From contig JAFUAA010000019.1 of the NCBI GenBank assembly GCA_017460915.1, forward strand, positions 1 to 46,154: 46,154 bases of DNA, in the 5' to 3' direction. Shown piece after piece: positions 1-7,875 of this stretch. The position numbers and the translations under genes were made by a program. The notes below the pieces were generated by a model that had not been told where the DNA came from, did no database searches, and saw only the letters and a list, made by a program, of their open reading frames with translations. Origin of the DNA: Bacteroidales bacterium. GTDB lineage: Bacteria > Bacteroidota > Bacteroidia > Bacteroidales > F082. Numbering within the stretch: the first letter of the stretch is position 1; the number at the start of each line of letters is the position of its first letter.

Positions 1-1
1 C

Positions 2-88
2 ACTACCGTCCTGAAAACCTTGTTCGGCTTATCTAACTTCAACAATGTCAAAGAACAAATTGATAATAGTGAACTGTTATTATTTTAA
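2..88 (+). CDS. C-terminal end of a probable transposase (5' part outside window)
   Basis: An open frame enters from the window edge and stops at TAA 86-88, giving 28 residues that end in a hydrophobic tail (LLLF). The stretch FNNVKE followed by an L-rich end resembles, from memory, the C-termini of Bacteroidetes IS4-type (DUF4372-like) transposases. A small inverted repeat lies 23 nt downstream, where an insertion-sequence end would be expected. The family assignment is tentative because no catalytic motif is inside the window. Confidence 0.4.
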   Translation, partial: TTVLKTLFGLSNFNNVKEQIDNSELLLF

Positions 89-110
89 GTTAAACATTCA
101 AATTAAAACC

Positions 111-129
111 GTCCAATTTTTTAGTGGAC
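111..129. repeat. Short inverted repeat, possible insertion-sequence end
   Basis: GTCCA (111-115) and TGGAC (125-129) form the arms around an A/T-rich centre, just after the probable transposase tail. It could be the terminal inverted repeat or a weak terminator. The other IS end lies outside the window, so the boundary cannot be confirmed. Confidence 0.3.
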
Positions 130-159
130 ACTAATGATTTTGGTTATCAGAATGTTAGG

Positions 160-396
160 TTACACACTTGTTGAATCCAAGTATAAGGTATCAGGGCAAA
201 GGTCAGCACCATTAGGCCACTGGATGCTTCCCAAAAAGACTTTTACCCTGCGGAAAAACGATTCATCGGAAAGAGGTGCGAATACACCTTTCCCAATATA
301 TGGCGAAACATCAAAGCGCTTCTTTTCGCCGTTGGCAAATTCCAGCAGCAAGATATAATTGCTTTCCGCTTTCACTGATTTCACACGAGGGTTCAT
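160..396 (-). CDS. DUF2442 domain-containing protein
   Basis: A 78-residue cytoplasmic protein without signal peptide or membrane segment. The pattern of an N-terminal NYILLLEFANGEKKRFD strand pair, then a Y-IGKGVFAPL loop and a C-terminal W-NGADLCPDTLY segment is typical of DUF2442. It follows the DUF4160 gene by 6 nt and is surely co-transcribed from the promoter at 690-697. DUF4160 and DUF2442 genes are commonly adjacent in bacteria; their function is unknown, and a toxin-antitoxin-like role has been suggested but cannot be judged here. Confidence 0.8.
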   Translation of the reverse strand: MNPRVKSVKAESNYILLLEFANGEKKRFDVSPYIGKGVFAPLSDESFFRRVKVFLGSIQWPNGADLCPDTLYLDSTSV

Positions 397-402
397 TTTC
401 TC

Positions 403-651
403 TTACTTTAATGGTTCAATTTGGAAAACATTGGTTCCGTTTGAGGCCAAATCCCAGTCGGCCATCAGTTCCTCCTTATGGATTTCCAACCATGCCTGAA
501 CGAGTTTGTTCTTTCCTTGGGGAAGTTCGCCTTCAATGATTTCACCGTCAGGAATCCTAATCACAGCCTCTTTGTCTTGACACTTGACATGGATATGAGG
601 AAAATGATGTTGACGGTTGTCGTAATAATACATGGAAATGTATGATTCCAT
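403..651 (-). CDS. DUF4160 domain-containing protein
   Basis: An 82-residue protein matching the DUF4160 layout: an N-terminal ISMYYYD segment, the HHFPHIHVKC motif (residues 15-24) rich in histidine, and a C-terminal helix (QAWLEIHKEELMADW). It is the first gene of a two-gene operon with the DUF2442 gene. The start at 651 fits a TAnnTTTG promoter 39 nt upstream. The clustered histidines suggest metal or nucleic-acid binding, but no activity is established for the family. Confidence 0.82.
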   Translation of the reverse strand: MESYISMYYYDNRQHHFPHIHVKCQDKEAVIRIPDGEIIEGELPQGKNKLVQAWLEIHKEELMADWDLASNGTNVFQIEPLK

Positions 652-689
652 AGAACATTGTCAATACAGCCATAGTCGGATATTTTCTG

Positions 690-697
690 CAAAAATA
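690..697 (-). promoter_or_regulatory. TATTTTTG promoter box for the DUF4160/DUF2442 pair
   Basis: The reverse strand reads TATTTTTG, a match to the Bacteroidetes -7 box TAnnTTTG, 39 nt before the DUF4160 start. No clear TTG box is seen at the -33 distance. Confidence 0.5.
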
Positions 698-721
698 ATA
701 AAAAACAAAAACACCACACGG

Positions 722-2350
722 TTATTCCACCACAATCTTTTTCGTCTCGCCGCCCATTTTCACGAAATAGATTCCTTGCAGCAACTCCAATTTCGCCTTC
801 CCATGGACTTCCTTGGTCAAAATGGTTTGGCCGAGGACGTTGACGACGGTCAATAAACCATAGCCTTCAATTGTTACATGTCCGTTGGAGGGATTGGGAT
901 AGACTTTGAAAGTGCTTCTGTGGTTTTCGCATACTTGGTCAAAGGGGAGGGTGCAGAATGTGGCTTCGGGACTTGTCGGTGAGGCGTAATGCGACCGCGT
1001 TTCCATTTTGCGTTGCGTGAAAGTGTAGGAAGTGCTCGGTGTAAGTCCTTCAAAAATCGGGGATGGCTGCCAATCCGAGCCGTTGATGTTGTACTCGTAC
1101 CCTTCTGTGGCGACGAGGGTAATGCTCGTTTCGGTGTTGCTTTCCAGCAACGGGGCTTCGGGCATGGCTTGTTCGGCCTTCTTAATGGGTCCGACAAATG
1201 GCGAGGTTACGGCTCCCGTGCAGTTTTCGGCAGTGACTTGAACGCAAATTTGCTCGTCAATATCATCTTCAGTCAAAGTATAAGTCTGGAAGACAGCACC
1301 TTCAATATCCGTCGTGTTTCTTCGCCATTGGTAGGTCAATTCGCCTAAGTCGGAGATGGATGGTATGGAACTCAAATCGGCTTCGGCAGTCAGGGTTTGA
1401 CCGAAAACAGGCTCCCCGACAATCTTGATTTCGCCAGTTAAAGAAGGTGTGATGCTGTCATTCAAAGCCCGTTCAATGGCACCGTAGGCGTTGAGCCGTC
1501 TGCCTGCGGCTACCAGTCCATCGAGCGAAGGCAGATAGTCGGCGCCGTCAAGCAGCGCTTGTTTTACTGAAAGGCAGAAATTGGCAGGGTCGTTTTTGCA
1601 GACTAGCATCTTTTCTTCGGGCAAGGCCGCATACATCAACGCGATGGTTCCAGCGACTTGCGGTGTGGCCATTGAGGTTCCCGTCGAGTTGATATAACTA
1701 TTGTTGGGCTTTGTGGAATAGATGCTTGTGCCTGGCGCGCCAATGTCGATGTTGCTGATGCCATAACCGGCACTCCCGTATTTCTCGTCGGCTGAGGTGG
1801 TATTGGTGATGCCTATCAGATAATTGCCCGGACAGGCAGAGGGGACGTCGCCGACCACATCGACATTCACATTCATGTTGGGTCCGGCACCGCAACTCAA
1901 TATGCCAAACGCCCCCATTTCGTCATACATGGAGCACCAGATGGGATAATCGTCGGGATTGCCATAATCGACTCCGAAAGATGAATTGGTGGCCACGATG
2001 AATGCCCCTTCCTCACCGTTGGTTTCATTGTATCGTGCCCGCATTTCCAAGGCGTAGGAATAGGCCTCCACAACGATGGATTCGTTGCTCGAGCTTCCAC
2101 AAATGGACAAGACTTTCACATTCCAGTTGACGCCGCAAACCCCTTTCCCGCTGTTCCCGACAGCCCCAATGATGCCCGAAACATGGGTTCCGTGCTGGTT
2201 GCAGCCCATAGTCCCGTTGTGGTTGTAAGCATTCCATCCCCGATAGTCGTCAACATAGCCATTGTTGTCGTCGTCAATGCCGTTGTAGGGGATTTCGTGG
2301 TTGTTGGTCCAGCAGTTCAAGTCTTCGTGGGGTCCAGTCAGCGCCTCCAA
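722..2350 (-). CDS. S8 subtilisin-like peptidase, C-terminal part (frameshifted gene), with T9SS sorting domain
   Basis: This frame holds most of a secreted subtilase. It has the catalytic His in QHGTHVSG (His 53 of this fragment) and the catalytic Ser in GTSMATP (Ser 226). A beta-rich Ig/Fn3-like stretch follows, then a C-terminal VYPNPSNGHVTIEG type A sorting domain ending in KKIVVE, which directs export by the type IX secretion system. The fragment joins the upstream signal-peptide fragment (2807-2274) if one C is removed from the four-base run at 2329-2332, giving WTHEDLN. Its first nominal residues before HEDLN are therefore not a true start. The catalytic Asp motif is not found at the join, so activity is doubtful. 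Confidence 0.8.
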   Translation of the reverse strand: MEALTGPHEDLNCWTNNHEIPYNGIDDDNNGYVDDYRGWNAYNHNGTMGCNQHGTHVSGIIGAVGNSGKGVCGVNWNVKVLSICGSSSNESIVVEAYSYALEMRARYNETNGEEGAFIVATNSSFGVDYGNPDDYPIWCSMYDEMGAFGILSCGAGPNMNVNVDVVGDVPSACPGNYLIGITNTTSADEKYGSAGYGISNIDIGAPGTSIYSTKPNNSYINSTGTSMATPQVAGTIALMYAALPEEKMLVCKNDPANFCLSVKQALLDGADYLPSLDGLVAAGRRLNAYGAIERALNDSITPSLTGEIKIVGEPVFGQTLTAEADLSSIPSISDLGELTYQWRRNTTDIEGAVFQTYTLTEDDIDEQICVQVTAENCTGAVTSPFVGPIKKAEQAMPEAPLLESNTETSITLVATEGYEYNINGSDWQPSPIFEGLTPSTSYTFTQRKMETRSHYASPTSPEATFCTLPFDQVCENHRSTFKVYPNPSNGHVTIEGYGLLTVVNVLGQTILTKEVHGKAKLELLQGIYFVKMGGETKKIVVE

Positions 2351-2807
2351 CGATGGTGTCGCCAGTGGCAGTGACGCCGCCCGTGGTGAATTCCTCCCAA
2401 GCCTGCGGCAGGCTCATGACGGCAGGTGCCCATTGCAAGTCATAATAGGTGTCGTTGGGGATGGATTCACGCATTATTATGTTGGTATGGTTGTTTTGTA
2501 CGACCTTGACATCGGGATTGTAAGTCAGACGATGCATTTTCTCTTCCCGAGGCTCTTTGTCGTTCGCGATTTCGAAAAGCCAGATATTCAGCCTTTTGGA
2601 TAGCAATCTCTTAGGCGTGATGCCAACATTGCAATTGACGGCAAAGGTCGAAGCATCCACGCCTTGCTCTAACCAGATGATGAGTTCGTTTTTCACATAA
2701 GTGGCTGACTCTTGGCTTTTGTCCTTTGCTGGGATTTGTTGCGCGAAGGAACACACGGACAAAAGCATTAGGCCTAGAATGGCTGCGGATTTGAGGAGGG
2801 TTTTCAA
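2274..2807 (-). CDS. S8 subtilisin-like peptidase, N-terminal part (signal peptide and propeptide), frameshifted
   Basis: The first 22 residues are a Sec signal peptide ending SVCSFAQ. Residues of about 30-115 look like a subtilase inhibitor/propeptide, followed by NDTYYDLQWAP and the lead-in to the catalytic domain (ATGDTIV). The frame then departs into a nonsense tail (from about WTPRRL to QRH). The correct reading moves into the next frame at 2329-2332. Family members continue after GDTIV with a strand carrying the catalytic Asp; here GGADWTHEDL follows directly, about five residues short. A promoter box lies 45 nt upstream. Confidence 0.75.
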   Translation of the reverse strand: MKTLLKSAAILGLMLLSVCSFAQQIPAKDKSQESATYVKNELIIWLEQGVDASTFAVNCNVGITPKRLLSKRLNIWLFEIANDKEPREEKMHRLTYNPDVKVVQNNHTNIIMRESIPNDTYYDLQWAPAVMSLPQAWEEFTTGGVTATGDTIVGGADWTPRRLELLDQQPRNPLQRH

Positions 2808-2852
2808 GGAAATGTGTTTTTTTGGTTACTTCAATAAGAATGTTTCACACAG

Positions 2853-2860
2853 CAAAAATA
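2853..2860 (-). promoter_or_regulatory. TATTTTTG promoter box for the subtilase gene
   Basis: The reverse strand reads TATTTTTG 46 nt before the subtilase start at 2807. It faces away from the rbfA promoter at 2902-2909, forming a divergent pair. Confidence 0.5.
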
Positions 2861-2901
2861 ATCAAAAGAAATGAAACACGCAAGATTTCAAAAGAATTGC
2901 C

Positions 2902-2909
2902 TATTTTTG
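2902..2909 (+). promoter_or_regulatory. TATTTTTG promoter box for rbfA
   Basis: A match to the TAnnTTTG -7 box, 69 nt before the rbfA start. The leader between them is filled by the 15-bp tandem repeat. Confidence 0.55.
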
Positions 2910-2921
2910 CACAAATCTTTC

Positions 2922-2972
2922 AACTGACAACTGAACAACTGATAACTGAACAACTGATAACTGAACAACTGA
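2922..2972 (+). repeat. 15-bp tandem repeat in the rbfA leader
   Basis: Three copies of a 15-bp unit (AACTGATAACTGAAC; the first copy has one difference) plus a partial fourth lie between the promoter and the start codon. The unit is itself built of a near-7-bp AACTGAn rhythm. A similar 7-bp array lies upstream of hemW (32177-32215). Confidence 0.85.
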
Positions 2973-2978
2973 AACAAG

Positions 2979-3323
2979 ATGGACGGAAAACGATTAGAAA
3001 AAGTAAACAGACTGATACAAAAGGAATTGGGCGATATTTTCCAGAAGGAACTGAAACCGAAAGTGTCCATGCTGATGATTACCGTGACGCGCGTCAATGT
3101 CACTTCCGACTTGTCGTATGCGCGGGTGTATCTGAGCGTTTTTGGCGTTGACGACAAGAAAAAAGTCGTCGAGGAAGTGGCGCAAAACGGCAAGGCCATT
3201 CGTGGCTTGCTTGGCAACCGCATCCGTCACCAGATGCGCGTGGTGCCAGAGTTGCGCTTCATCGAGGACGACTCGCTGGATTACATCGAAAACATCGACA
3301 ACCTGCTGCATCCCGAAAAGTGA
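2979..3323 (+). CDS. rbfA: Ribosome-binding factor A
   Basis: A 114-residue protein of the RbfA family, a KH-type RNA-binding fold that helps mature the 5' end of 16S rRNA in the small subunit. The N-terminal helix (RLEKVNRLIQKELGDIFQ) is typical, as are MLMITVTRVNVTSDLSYARVYLS and the closing VPELRFIEDDSLDY. Length is normal. Its stop overlaps the GTG start of the next gene (GTGA), so the two are translationally coupled. Confidence 0.95.
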   Translation: MDGKRLEKVNRLIQKELGDIFQKELKPKVSMLMITVTRVNVTSDLSYARVYLSVFGVDDKKKVVEEVAQNGKAIRGLLGNRIRHQMRVVPELRFIEDDSLDYIENIDNLLHPEK

Positions 3324-4570
3324 AACTGCCGCTGTTCATAGCCAAGCGTTACCTGCTCGCCAAGAAGAGCCACAACCTCATTAATATCATCACTTGGATT
3401 TCCATTTTGGGTATTAGTGTGGGTTCGTTTGCGCTCATCGTGGTGCTCTCCGCCTTCAACGGGTTGGAGAAGGTGATTTCGTCGATGAACAACCGCCTCA
3501 CACCCGACTTGCAAATCGCTCCTGTGAAAGGCAAGACCATTGACCTGAAGGCTTTCCCATTGGGACAACTGCAAGAAATCCAAAGCGTTGGTTATGTGAT
3601 TCCTACCATCACGGAAGATGCGCTTTTCCGCGCCAACGACAAGCAACATATCGGCCAAGTGAAAGGCGTGGGGCTTGAATACCAGAACATCGAAAGACTG
3701 AATGAAATCATTTTTGGTGACGGCGCTCTTCAACTTTCCGATGATGACGAGCATAGTTTTGCCGTTCCAGGTGCGGGCGTGGCTTGTTATTTGGGCATCA
3801 ATGCCTACAACCCTTATGCGATGGTGCGCGTCTATGTGCCCAAGCGCGGCAACGCCTCCCTGATGAGCCTTGAAAACAGCTTCAACTCCGATGTGCTGAC
3901 GGTGCGCAGCGTGTTTTCCACCGAGCAGGAACAGGACGAAAAACTGGTGCTCGTACCTTTTGATTGGCTTTCGGAACTGCTTGAATATGAGAACAAAGCC
4001 AACAATGTGGAACTTTTTCTTGCGTCCAGTGCAGATATTAATAAGGTGAAAAAGGAAGTGAGGACCGTGATCGGGGAGGACTTCACTGTGAAAAACCAGC
4101 AGGAACAGCAGGAAACGCTTTACCGAATCATGCGTTCGGAGAAATGGGCGGTGTATGTCATCCTCACTTTCATCCTGATTTTGGCCACTTTCAATGTGGT
4201 GGGTTCGCTCTCGATGCTGATGATCGACAAGCGGAAGGACACGGAAATCCTCAAGGCGATGGGCGCCGACAACCGCTTGATACACAAAATCTTCATGAAC
4301 GAAGGCCTGTTGATTTCCGTGGCGGGCGGCATCATCGGGTTGCTGTTGGGTATCATTGTGGTGCTCTTGCAGCAGCAATTCGGTTTCGTGAAGTTCGGCT
4401 CGGGAGGCGGCAATTATGTCGTGGATGCTTATCCCGTCTTGCTGAAAGTCAAGGATGTATTGCTGATTTTTGCCACAATTTTGGCTGTAGGCTGCACTTC
4501 GGCTTTCCTCACTGTTCGACACGCGATGCGAAAATCAATGACTCAGAAGTCCAGATTGAACGACAGATAA
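3320..4570 (+). CDS. FtsX/LolE-type ABC transporter permease
   Basis: A 416-residue inner-membrane protein with an N-terminal transmembrane segment (about residues 20-45), a large periplasmic MacB-like domain (about 45-270) and three C-terminal transmembrane segments (about 275-400). This is the FtsX permease layout. It resembles the LolC/LolE lipoprotein-release permeases, which pair with a separate ATPase; no ATPase gene is adjacent. The start is a GTG overlapping the rbfA stop. The 3' end runs 28 nt into the convergent gene on the other strand. The rbfA-permease pairing is common in Bacteroidetes. The transported substrate is inferred only. Confidence 0.85.
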   Translation: MKLPLFIAKRYLLAKKSHNLINIITWISILGISVGSFALIVVLSAFNGLEKVISSMNNRLTPDLQIAPVKGKTIDLKAFPLGQLQEIQSVGYVIPTITEDALFRANDKQHIGQVKGVGLEYQNIERLNEIIFGDGALQLSDDDEHSFAVPGAGVACYLGINAYNPYAMVRVYVPKRGNASLMSLENSFNSDVLTVRSVFSTEQEQDEKLVLVPFDWLSELLEYENKANNVELFLASSADINKVKKEVRTVIGEDFTVKNQQEQQETLYRIMRSEKWAVYVILTFILILATFNVVGSLSMLMIDKRKDTEILKAMGADNRLIHKIFMNEGLLISVAGGIIGLLLGIIVVLLQQQFGFVKFGSGGGNYVVDAYPVLLKVKDVLLIFATILAVGCTSAFLTVRHAMRKSMTQKSRLNDR

Positions 4571-7500
4571 TACCTAGGCTTTTTTGCGATTTGTCCATCT
4601 TGTATTCCCCAAGCCACATCTCCTCTGACGAAATAGCCGAAAATGGTGGTGCGCAAGCCAAAGCCAACACCCCCGACCAAGGGTTCCTTCATCTCGGTGA
4701 CGGTGATGTTGAGGTTGCCGTCGCTGATGTGGGTGTTGTAGAGCGAGTTGCTCGGGTCGTAAGGATTCCAGCCGGTCCAGGCGGTGCCCAGGTCGCCGAA
4801 AGCCACAAGCTGGAAGTCGCGGATGAATTTCATGTTGATGGGCCGGTTCATGAAGTAGCTGAACACGGGGAAACGTAGCTCACTGTTGAGCACAATGAAA
4901 TTGTTGCCGTTGCGGATGTTTTGGCTGAAGCCGCGCATATTGGTGGCCAAAGTTTGATAAGCATAGTTTTGGGTATAGTCGATGGGCGTGCCCGTGTCGA
5001 ATGAGGCCAAAATCCAGTTGTCGACGCCGCCCATGTAATAGATGAGTTTCCGTTGCCCAAATGAGGTGCTGCCCGCGATGCGGTTGGCCCAGATGAAATT
5101 GCGGCTGATGCGGGTGTAATGCCTGTAATCGAAGCCAGCTACAATCACGTTGGCTGTGTTTTTGGCGATTTTCTGGTGGTACTCAGCAAAAATCTTCCCT
5201 CTTGCACCGACAAGCAGATTGGTTCCGATTTTCTTCGAGTTGTCGTAAACGAGTTCACCACGCACGCCACCCCAGTTTTCGAAAACGTCCTTGTCGGCTA
5301 AGCTGTAATTGTCGATGGCCAAATTCACCTTTTGGTCATTGCGGTAAATGGCAGTGCCTCGCAGACTTAGGATTTCGCTGAAAGGATAACTCAACGTATA
5401 AAAAGCCTCGTTTGTGAAAGTGCGGTAATAGTAATTGGTGTAGTTGTCGGTGACGAAACGGTGCAGTGTGATGCTCTTGTCCAAGCGTTTGCCGAAGTCG
5501 CTGAAGCGAAGCATGTATTCGTTATTGGTGAGGCTCGTGTTGAGTTTCACGCCGAGTTCGATTTTGTAGTCTTCCATCAGGTCGTTCATCGTGGTGCCAA
5601 GGAAAATGTTGAAGCCTGAATTGAGGTAAATAGGTGCAAATCCTCCAGTGAATGGTTGGTAGCTGTAGTTCATGCTGGTGAAGTCGATTTGGCTCATCAG
5701 CTGGTCGGCAAAGAGTTCCACATAGTAGTTGTTAGGGCGTTGGATGGTGTCTTTCGGACGCGGTTGTGGGGCTGCACCTTGACCTTGTTGCATCAATTGA
5801 ACCGAATCCGCCCCCAAGGGTCCGTTGATTTGCCTCTTGCGGCGGGCGTAACGGTAACTTGTTGAGAACCTGTGCCTTGATATAGGCTCAATGATGGAAT
5901 CCTTTTTCTCTTCTTTCAACTTTTCAATCAAACGCTTTTGGGCGTAAGGGTTCAATTGGTTGAGGCGTTCTTCTTGGCCTCGTAGGATGGGCGACATGAA
6001 GAACTTCTCGCCGCTTTGTTCGGCTATCAGCATCGCGGCTTTGTGGTCGCGGGGCTGATAACTATAGTCGATGATGTTGGCGGAATAGTTTGTAAGTTGC
6101 TCACGCTTACCGAAATAGCGATAATTGACAATGGTGTCGATATGGCTGATGGCGCTGTCGAAGCGGATTTGGTAGAGGTTGTAGTAGCCGCTCGTGTCGT
6201 TGAGATAGAGCATGCTGCCGTCTTTTAGCGGCTCGGGCCGGACGTTGTTCGAGAAGCGTTGCTGGGTCAGGTTCTGCAAGACCACACCTTTATTAATATA
6301 GTTGTAGGCGAACAAATCGAACTGTTTGTTCTGGAAGCCGATTTCGTCATCGGCCTTAAGGGTGTCGTTGTTGCGATTCGAGCTGAACACGATTTGGTGG
6401 TCGTTGTAAGTGAAGACGGGGTCGAGGTCGGTGTGCCAGTCGTTGGTGATTTGTTCCAAAGTGTTGGAGAACAGGTTGTAGACGTAAATGTCGGGTTTGC
6501 CCATGCGGGTGGCAGCGAGCACGATTTTGCGACTTTTGTGAGCATATGAGAAAGAACTGACTTTCTGGAAATCAAACAGATAAGTGCTGGCTTTCTTCCC
6601 CGAGTTGACATCCAGGTTATAGAGTTGGATTTTGCCTTTTTCCTCGATGATGAACGACAGGATTTCGCCGTTGGGGTGCCACGCCAAAAGCGGAAACGAG
6701 GTGTCAATGTTCTCGTCGGAATGATAGCCCGCGCTGAACAGTTGCTGTCGTTTGCCGCTTTGCAAATCCTCAAGCCAAAGGCGTATCTTGCCCTCGTCGT
6801 TGCTGACGTAGGCCATCATTTTCCCGTTCGGGCTGATGCTAGGCTGTGTGAAAGTGCGGTATTTCTTGTATTTCAGCTTCATCACGTCGTTGGGCAGGCT
6901 CGTCATCAGGCTCTCGTAGCGGCTCTTGTAGAACGCATACCATTCTTCAATCAAGGCCTTGTATTCCTTGCCCGTGACGTAGAGCAACGCTTTTTTCACG
7001 TTTTGGCTGTTTTCGGCCAAGGTCAAGATGTCGTTGAAAGCCTTGCTGCCGTATTGTTCGTCGATGAAATTCCAGAACGAATAGCCTGCAATCAAGGCGT
7101 CGTTGTCGCGCAAGTGGTTGATTTTTCTGTAGTTGCCCGATGTGATGCCACGTTGCAGCTGGGCTTCCTTGTGGCTGTCCCAGTTGCCTGCGATGTAGGC
7201 TACCAGTCCGTCTTGGAACCACTGCGGGATGTCGTAGCGGTACGAGTTGCGGATTTGTGACCCCACCGAGATGCCATTCATCACTTGGCTGAACAACAAC
7301 CTTGTGATGCCTTCGCGGATTTGTGCCTCGAAGTGGGTGTAGTCGCCATCGAAGTAAAGGATGACTTTCGACCCGATGATCTTGGTGATGCCGCCCGTAT
7401 TACCGTTTTCTTCTTCTTCAAGGTTGATGTTGCTCTGCTTGAAGTCGGCCATGCTGTTGAAGACGATGAACTGGATCTTTTTTCCGAAACGGCTGTTGAG

Positions 7501-7746
7501 GCGCAACTCAAGGCGAGGAATTTGGTCTTTGGCGTAGGCTTGGGCGTATTTGGCGAGGTCGTTGCCACCTTGGTAGAAATATACGTCGAAGTTGTCGTTC
7601 ATATAGTACGACCAATGGAAGTCGTTCCATTGCACACGGTTCTTCCCGAAAGGCATGTTCATCCCGTTGTAGAACTGGGCATGAGCCATCGGGGCTGCCA
7701 AAAACAGGGCCAACAAAAGAATCGCGTATGTTTTCTTCGAAAGCAT
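4543..7746 (-). CDS. Large secreted protein: degenerate peptidase-like domain, TolB-like propeller and outer-membrane barrel
   Basis: With the start at 7746 the protein has 1067 residues and opens with a clean signal peptide (ALFLAAPMAHAQ); a longer in-frame start at 7866 would read through the promoter. Residues of about 20-290 look like a gluzincin (peptidase MA-like) domain: IPQWFQDGLVAYIAG matches the usual W-x-EG-x-A helix. The place of HExxH holds REGITRLLF, so zinc catalysis is unlikely. Residues of about 290-580 carry PD40/TolB propeller repeats (QPSISPNGKMMAYVSN, LLAWHPNGEILSF). Residues of about 690-1067 resemble a surface-antigen beta-barrel ending YYLSFNLDF with a terminal aromatic. 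Function unknown; outer-membrane location inferred. Confidence 0.75.
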   Translation of the reverse strand: MLSKKTYAILLLALFLAAPMAHAQFYNGMNMPFGKNRVQWNDFHWSYYMNDNFDVYFYQGGNDLAKYAQAYAKDQIPRLELRLNSRFGKKIQFIVFNSMADFKQSNINLEEEENGNTGGITKIIGSKVILYFDGDYTHFEAQIREGITRLLFSQVMNGISVGSQIRNSYRYDIPQWFQDGLVAYIAGNWDSHKEAQLQRGITSGNYRKINHLRDNDALIAGYSFWNFIDEQYGSKAFNDILTLAENSQNVKKALLYVTGKEYKALIEEWYAFYKSRYESLMTSLPNDVMKLKYKKYRTFTQPSISPNGKMMAYVSNDEGKIRLWLEDLQSGKRQQLFSAGYHSDENIDTSFPLLAWHPNGEILSFIIEEKGKIQLYNLDVNSGKKASTYLFDFQKVSSFSYAHKSRKIVLAATRMGKPDIYVYNLFSNTLEQITNDWHTDLDPVFTYNDHQIVFSSNRNNDTLKADDEIGFQNKQFDLFAYNYINKGVVLQNLTQQRFSNNVRPEPLKDGSMLYLNDTSGYYNLYQIRFDSAISHIDTIVNYRYFGKREQLTNYSANIIDYSYQPRDHKAAMLIAEQSGEKFFMSPILRGQEERLNQLNPYAQKRLIEKLKEEKKDSIIEPISRHRFSTSYRYARRKRQINGPLGADSVQLMQQGQGAAPQPRPKDTIQRPNNYYVELFADQLMSQIDFTSMNYSYQPFTGGFAPIYLNSGFNIFLGTTMNDLMEDYKIELGVKLNTSLTNNEYMLRFSDFGKRLDKSITLHRFVTDNYTNYYYRTFTNEAFYTLSYPFSEILSLRGTAIYRNDQKVNLAIDNYSLADKDVFENWGGVRGELVYDNSKKIGTNLLVGARGKIFAEYHQKIAKNTANVIVAGFDYRHYTRISRNFIWANRIAGSTSFGQRKLIYYMGGVDNWILASFDTGTPIDYTQNYAYQTLATNMRGFSQNIRNGNNFIVLNSELRFPVFSYFMNRPINMKFIRDFQLVAFGDLGTAWTGWNPYDPSNSLYNTHISDGNLNITVTEMKEPLVGGVGFGLRTTIFGYFVRGDVAWGIQDGQIAKKPRYYLSFNLDF

Positions 7747-7764
7747 CAAAAACGTTTTAGCCGA

Positions 7765-7772
7765 CAAAGATA
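7765..7772 (-). promoter_or_regulatory. TATCTTTG promoter box for the propeller/barrel gene
   Basis: The reverse strand reads TATCTTTG 19 nt upstream of the 7746 start, which supports that start over the longer frame. Confidence 0.6.
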
Positions 7773-7805
7773 GGCAAATTCTTGTGATTATTGTAGAAAA
7801 TACCT

Positions 7806-7813
7806 TATCTTTG
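7806..7813 (+). promoter_or_regulatory. TATCTTTG promoter box for the MBL-fold/TPR operon
   Basis: A match to TAnnTTTG 62 nt before the ATG at 7876. It makes the upstream in-frame ATG at 7831 an unlikely start, since little leader would remain. Confidence 0.6.
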
Positions 7814-7843
7814 CCCCGAAAAAGGGGTTTGTGTCCCGCGTCT

Positions 7844-7866
7844 CGTGTCCCGCAGTCCCTTGTCAA
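7844..7866 (+). repeat. Dispersed 23-nt intergenic repeat, copy 1
   Basis: Identical to 18848-18870 at 21 of 23 positions, sharing the core TGTCCCGCAGTCCC followed by TGTCAA. It lies in the leader of the MBL-fold gene. Role unknown. Confidence 0.6.
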
Positions 7867-7875
7867 ATCACAATT

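Noticed and set aside
2922-2972. Possible CRISPR array
   Set aside because: Repeats are 15 bp, directly adjacent, with no spacers and no cas genes.
3281-4522. A 413-codon reverse-strand open frame opposite the FtsX-type permease
   Set aside because: It is rich in His, Gln and Asp, has no recognisable domain, and lies wholly antisense to a gene with clear membrane topology; the GC-rich codon pattern of the real gene keeps this frame open.
4543-4570. 28-nt convergent overlap of the permease and propeller/barrel genes as a regulatory antisense device
   Set aside because: Short 3' overlaps are common in compact genomes and nothing here suggests a dedicated function.
6625-7260. A 211-codon forward frame inside the propeller/barrel gene
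   Set aside because: Opposite a well-supported long gene, with odd V/F/A-rich composition and no start context.
7831-7875. An upstream ATG for the MBL-fold protein
   Set aside because: It adds 15 residues made of the dispersed repeat and leaves almost no leader after the promoter at 7806-7813.
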